Below are positions 21,249 to 23,774 of a DNA stretch of 23,774 nt, piece after piece. Origin of the DNA: Stercoripulliclostridium_A sp964480195 (GTDB taxonomy: Bacteria; Bacillota; Clostridia; Christensenellales; DTU072). Each line of letters opens with the position of its first letter. The stretch's first letter is position 1. Both the position numbers and the translations under genes were made by a program. The notes under the pieces are model-generated. The model made no database searches and had not been told where the DNA came from. It saw nothing but the letters and a program-made list of their open reading frames with translations. The DNA lies in NCBI GenBank assembly GCA_964480195.1, contig CAYZOJ010000022.1, positions 1-23,774 of the forward strand, in the 5' to 3' direction.

Positions 21249-23641
21249 TATTCGTTGCCTCCTTCATCGTCGGTGCACGCCGCTTCGTCCGCGACACTGT
21301 TATTCATATTCTTTTGAGCCTTCTTTTCCGCTTTCTTACGACGGCGTTCGAGTATGCGCGCCTGCTTTTCGGGAGAGAAACTCTCAAAACGACGTTGCTT
21401 GTCCTCTTCTATCTCGCGACGTTTGCGTTCGCGTTCCTCTTTTTCCTTGAGCTCGGCAAGACGTTCTTTTTCGGCGACTTCGGCGACCGCCTCATCGTAC
21501 TTCTCGGCAATCTCCGCATAGAACTTGCGGTTCTCGCTTTCTGCAAGGAACTCGACTGACGCGTAGTAATATCCGAATACCTTGTTGTAAAGGAGTAACG
21601 CTTTTTCTGCCGTATCAACGGCTTTATCCTTTGCAAGGATTTCTTCTCTCGTTCCCGTCGGGAGCGCGTGCGCCTCTTCGACCCTTTCGATACAGTCTGT
21701 AGGTATTACGCCGTCTTTATACGTTTTGGCGACGGCATTTAACATCTTGTTGTATTTGTCGCGCTCTTTTCTGTAAACCTTTTTGAGCTTTAAGGATTCC
21801 TTATCCTCGCCTATGGGTTCCTCAATTCCGAGTTCTTCGAACCTGACATTAACTATTTGTTCGGCGGGACGCGCGGATATAGCCGTCGCAAACGCAAGCT
21901 TCAACCTATTGTCGGGACGGGTAAATTTGTTTTCTTCGGCAAGATAAATCTCGTCGTAAGCTTCCTTATTCTCCCTCGTTTTGCGGAGAGCTGTGTATGC
22001 GGTTCTCGCTTCTTTGATTGCAATTTTGCGCGTAGCGCGCTCTTCTTTGGTTCCGATCGGAAGAAGGTATGCGTTCTTTAACGCCGTTCTTCCCGCCTTC
22101 ATATCGGGTACGGATTCGCGTTCGATTTCCTCGATACGGCGTTGACCCTCGACGGTTTCTACGATTTGTTCGGGAGTAATCGAGCCCGTCGCATAGTCGG
22201 CAAACGCCGCTCTACGACGGAGTACGGTAATAATCATCTGGTGCTTTTCTCTCGACAGACGATAGAAGAAGAACGGTACAAGGTTGAGCGTCGCACCTAT
22301 TATCGAGAGTAAGCAGAGCATATTGAACATATTGTTACGGACTTGGGGATCGTACAAAATGTCGTAGTTGGTGGTAACGCCCATAGCCTCGTAAACGAAC
22401 GGTATTACAAGACCTGTAAGGAGGGTTATAGGCACGGTTACCGCGCTTGCCGCGCCCAAAATAAAGTCGACGCGCTTGCCGGTAAGGTATTGCTGATAGT
22501 CTTTGACTTCCGCACTCAAAACGGGGTTGTAAACGAGCTGTAATTGGTTGAAAATGGTATTTACGTACAAGCAAATAAAGAACAACAGCGGTACTTTGTA
22601 TGTGAGAAGCATAAGCGCGACACAACCGATATTGCTCAAATTGTGGAATATAAGGATTCCGCGGTTGCCGAGCTTGCGGAGAAGGAAGGGCGTAAGTAGC
22701 ATTGCTATTGTCGAACTCGTACCGTAAATGAGGGTAAGAGTGCCGTACTCCGCCATATTCTGAGTGCCGTAAATGTACATCCAGCTGAATATAACGGTAA
22801 CGCCGTTTTCAAGGAAGCCGATGATACTCGCTATCGTACGAATCCACCAATACTTGTTTTTATAAACTGCGGAAACGCTTTCCCACAAACCGACTTTCTG
22901 TACATAAGTTTTACTTGCGATGACGCGTTCTTTGCACCCTATCGCTGTAAAGAAGCTCATACCGACGCCGAGGACCGCAACCGCCGCAATTATGTATCTA
23001 TAGGTGTTTATGTCGGTGTAAGTAAGACCCGTCCAGCTGAGGATATAAGGAATTGCCGCGCCGTAAACGGTAGGCGCGAAAGACGAAATCAAAATGCTTA
23101 TCGTCATTATACGAGCGCGTTCGTCGCTGTTTGCGCTAAGAACGCTACCGAGCTCCGTATAAGTATCGGTAAACAGAGGCTGGAACATCGCAATCGTTAC
23201 GGCGAACAGGAATACCCATATAAACTTACTCGTGTAAGTCATACTCTCGAACGGCAGGAAGAGGAATATGAGCGATAAAGCAACGAGCGGGAAGCCCATT
23301 ATCGCTATATACGGACGGAACCTACCGAAACGCGTACGAGTATTATCGACCCATTTACCGCGCAGAATCGAGAAGATTATGCCGATGAGCGTCTGGGCTA
23401 TGGACATATATTGCAAATGCAACGGGCGTATGCCGATAGTCGAACCGAGTAGCGTATTACTCGCCGAAAGCGTCATATAGCCCAACAAATATGTAACCAT
23501 ATGTTGTCCCATTCCGCCGAGGGCGTAATTGAGAACTTCCTTGTACGGCACGGAATTTCCCTTGGCGGGTCTGTTCCAGTGGAGTACGACTTCTTCGTAA
23601 AGATTATTTACTAATTCTTTTGCTTTTTGGATTAACTTCAT
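21248..23641 (-). CDS. GPH-family MFS transporter with long charged C-terminal extension
   Basis: A 797-residue protein. Residues about 30-465 form a twelve-helix GPH-type transporter, with the diagnostic loop GKWVDNTRTRFGRFRPY (95-111). After the last helix (ending NLVPFFFYRL, 453-462) comes a soluble, highly charged region of about 330 residues, far longer than the short tail usual in this family. It contains two similar segments, about 526-573 (LLPIGTKEER...YLAEENKF) and 659-707 (ALPTGTREEI...FLAESENRKF), then a Lys/Glu/Arg-rich probable coiled coil (about 705-780) and an acidic end. By the membrane topology of the family this extension is cytosolic. GGAG precedes the ATG. First gene of an operon with the downstream lipoprotein. 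Substrate and role of the extension are unknown. Confidence 0.88.
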   Translation of the reverse strand: MKLIQKAKELVNNLYEEVVLHWNRPAKGNSVPYKEVLNYALGGMGQHMVTYLLGYMTLSASNTLLGSTIGIRPLHLQYMSIAQTLIGIIFSILRGKWVDNTRTRFGRFRPYIAIMGFPLVALSLIFLFLPFESMTYTSKFIWVFLFAVTIAMFQPLFTDTYTELGSVLSANSDERARIMTISILISSFAPTVYGAAIPYILSWTGLTYTDINTYRYIIAAVAVLGVGMSFFTAIGCKERVIASKTYVQKVGLWESVSAVYKNKYWWIRTIASIIGFLENGVTVIFSWMYIYGTQNMAEYGTLTLIYGTSSTIAMLLTPFLLRKLGNRGILIFHNLSNIGCVALMLLTYKVPLLFFICLYVNTIFNQLQLVYNPVLSAEVKDYQQYLTGKRVDFILGAASAVTVPITLLTGLVIPFVYEAMGVTTNYDILYDPQVRNNMFNMLCLLSIIGATLNLVPFFFYRLSREKHQMIITVLRRRAAFADYATGSITPEQIVETVEGQRRIEEIERESVPDMKAGRTALKNAYLLPIGTKEERATRKIAIKEARTAYTALRKTRENKEAYDEIYLAEENKFTRPDNRLKLAFATAISARPAEQIVNVRFEELGIEEPIGEDKESLKLKKVYRKERDKYNKMLNAVAKTYKDGVIPTDCIERVEEAHALPTGTREEILAKDKAVDTAEKALLLYNKVFGYYYASVEFLAESENRKFYAEIAEKYDEAVAEVAEKERLAELKEKEERERKRREIEEDKQRRFESFSPEKQARILERRRKKAEKKAQKNMNNSVADEAACTDDEGGNE

Positions 23642-23667
23642 TTCTCGTCTCCGTTTCTATAGAATAT

Positions 23668-23696
23668 ATAATACTATATCGCGCGAATAAATACAA
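23668..23696 (-). promoter_or_regulatory. Promoter of the GPH transporter-lipoprotein operon
   Basis: On the minus strand: TTGTAT (23691-23696), 17-bp spacer containing CGCGCG, TATTAT (23668-23673). Predicted start near 23661, about 20 nt before the ATG. The remaining bases to the right edge hold no visible gene. Confidence 0.62.
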
Positions 23697-23774
23697 GACT
23701 AAAATTCAAACCCGAAAACCTTTTTCCCGACTTCCGTTCGTTGTGAACGTATTTTCCGCTTATGCTTGTACAAA

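Overview
The window looks like chromosomal DNA from a Gram-positive-type bacterium, probably an uncultured member of the Bacillota (Clostridia-like). The reasons are: strong GGAGG ribosome binding sites; sigma-A style promoters, nine of them with exact 17-bp spacers; lipoproteins with a SPase II lipobox; a glycine decarboxylase P-protein split into two subunits; WalJ and CPBP-family proteins; a tRNA gene with encoded CCA; and mid-GC coding sequence between AT-rich spacers. I cannot name the genus. No phage, integrase, transposase gene or CRISPR array is visible.

Layout, left to right. Bases 1-113 hold, on the minus strand, what looks like the promoter and leader of an rRNA operon running off the left edge. 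Divergent from it are a tRNA-Arg(CCG), mnmA (tRNA 2-thiolation) and a small lipoprotein gene with a consensus promoter and a terminator. On the minus strand there follow a TetR regulator with a palindromic promoter/operator, and a two-gene carbohydrate operon (GH95 fucosidase family, then GH27 alpha-galactosidase family), both without signal peptides and so expected to act on imported oligosaccharides.

From about 18.9 kb down to 6.9 kb almost everything is a tight minus-strand run: a GPH-family sugar:cation symporter, a Dabb-domain protein, an adenine-phosphoribosyltransferase-like protein, WalJ, two tandem CPBP intramembrane proteases, RlmH, an M14 peptidase homologue, TadA, Pth, and then the glycine cleavage genes gcvT-gcvH-gcvPA-gcvPB. 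The gcv genes have their own promoter and end in a strong terminator. Many junctions overlap, which suggests co-transcription and translational coupling. tRNA and ribosome maintenance is a theme (MnmA, TadA, Pth, RlmH).

A PIG-L/LmbE deacetylase gene is divergent from the symporter. Between its terminator and the terminator of the next convergent operon lies the most unusual part of the window: a 457-bp element without a convincing ORF, bounded by inverted repeats of about 31 bp. Inside are an array of short hairpins separated by AGTGATATT, a second set of AATACA repeats on a 21-nt period, and a perfect 9-bp GC-rich hairpin. A further copy of the terminal repeat overlaps the stop codon of the neighbouring lipoprotein gene. 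It looks like a non-autonomous mobile element (MITE-like) with structured cargo. The last operon pairs a second GPH transporter, carrying a charged C-terminal extension of about 320 residues with an internal duplication, with a one-base-overlapping lipoprotein gene.
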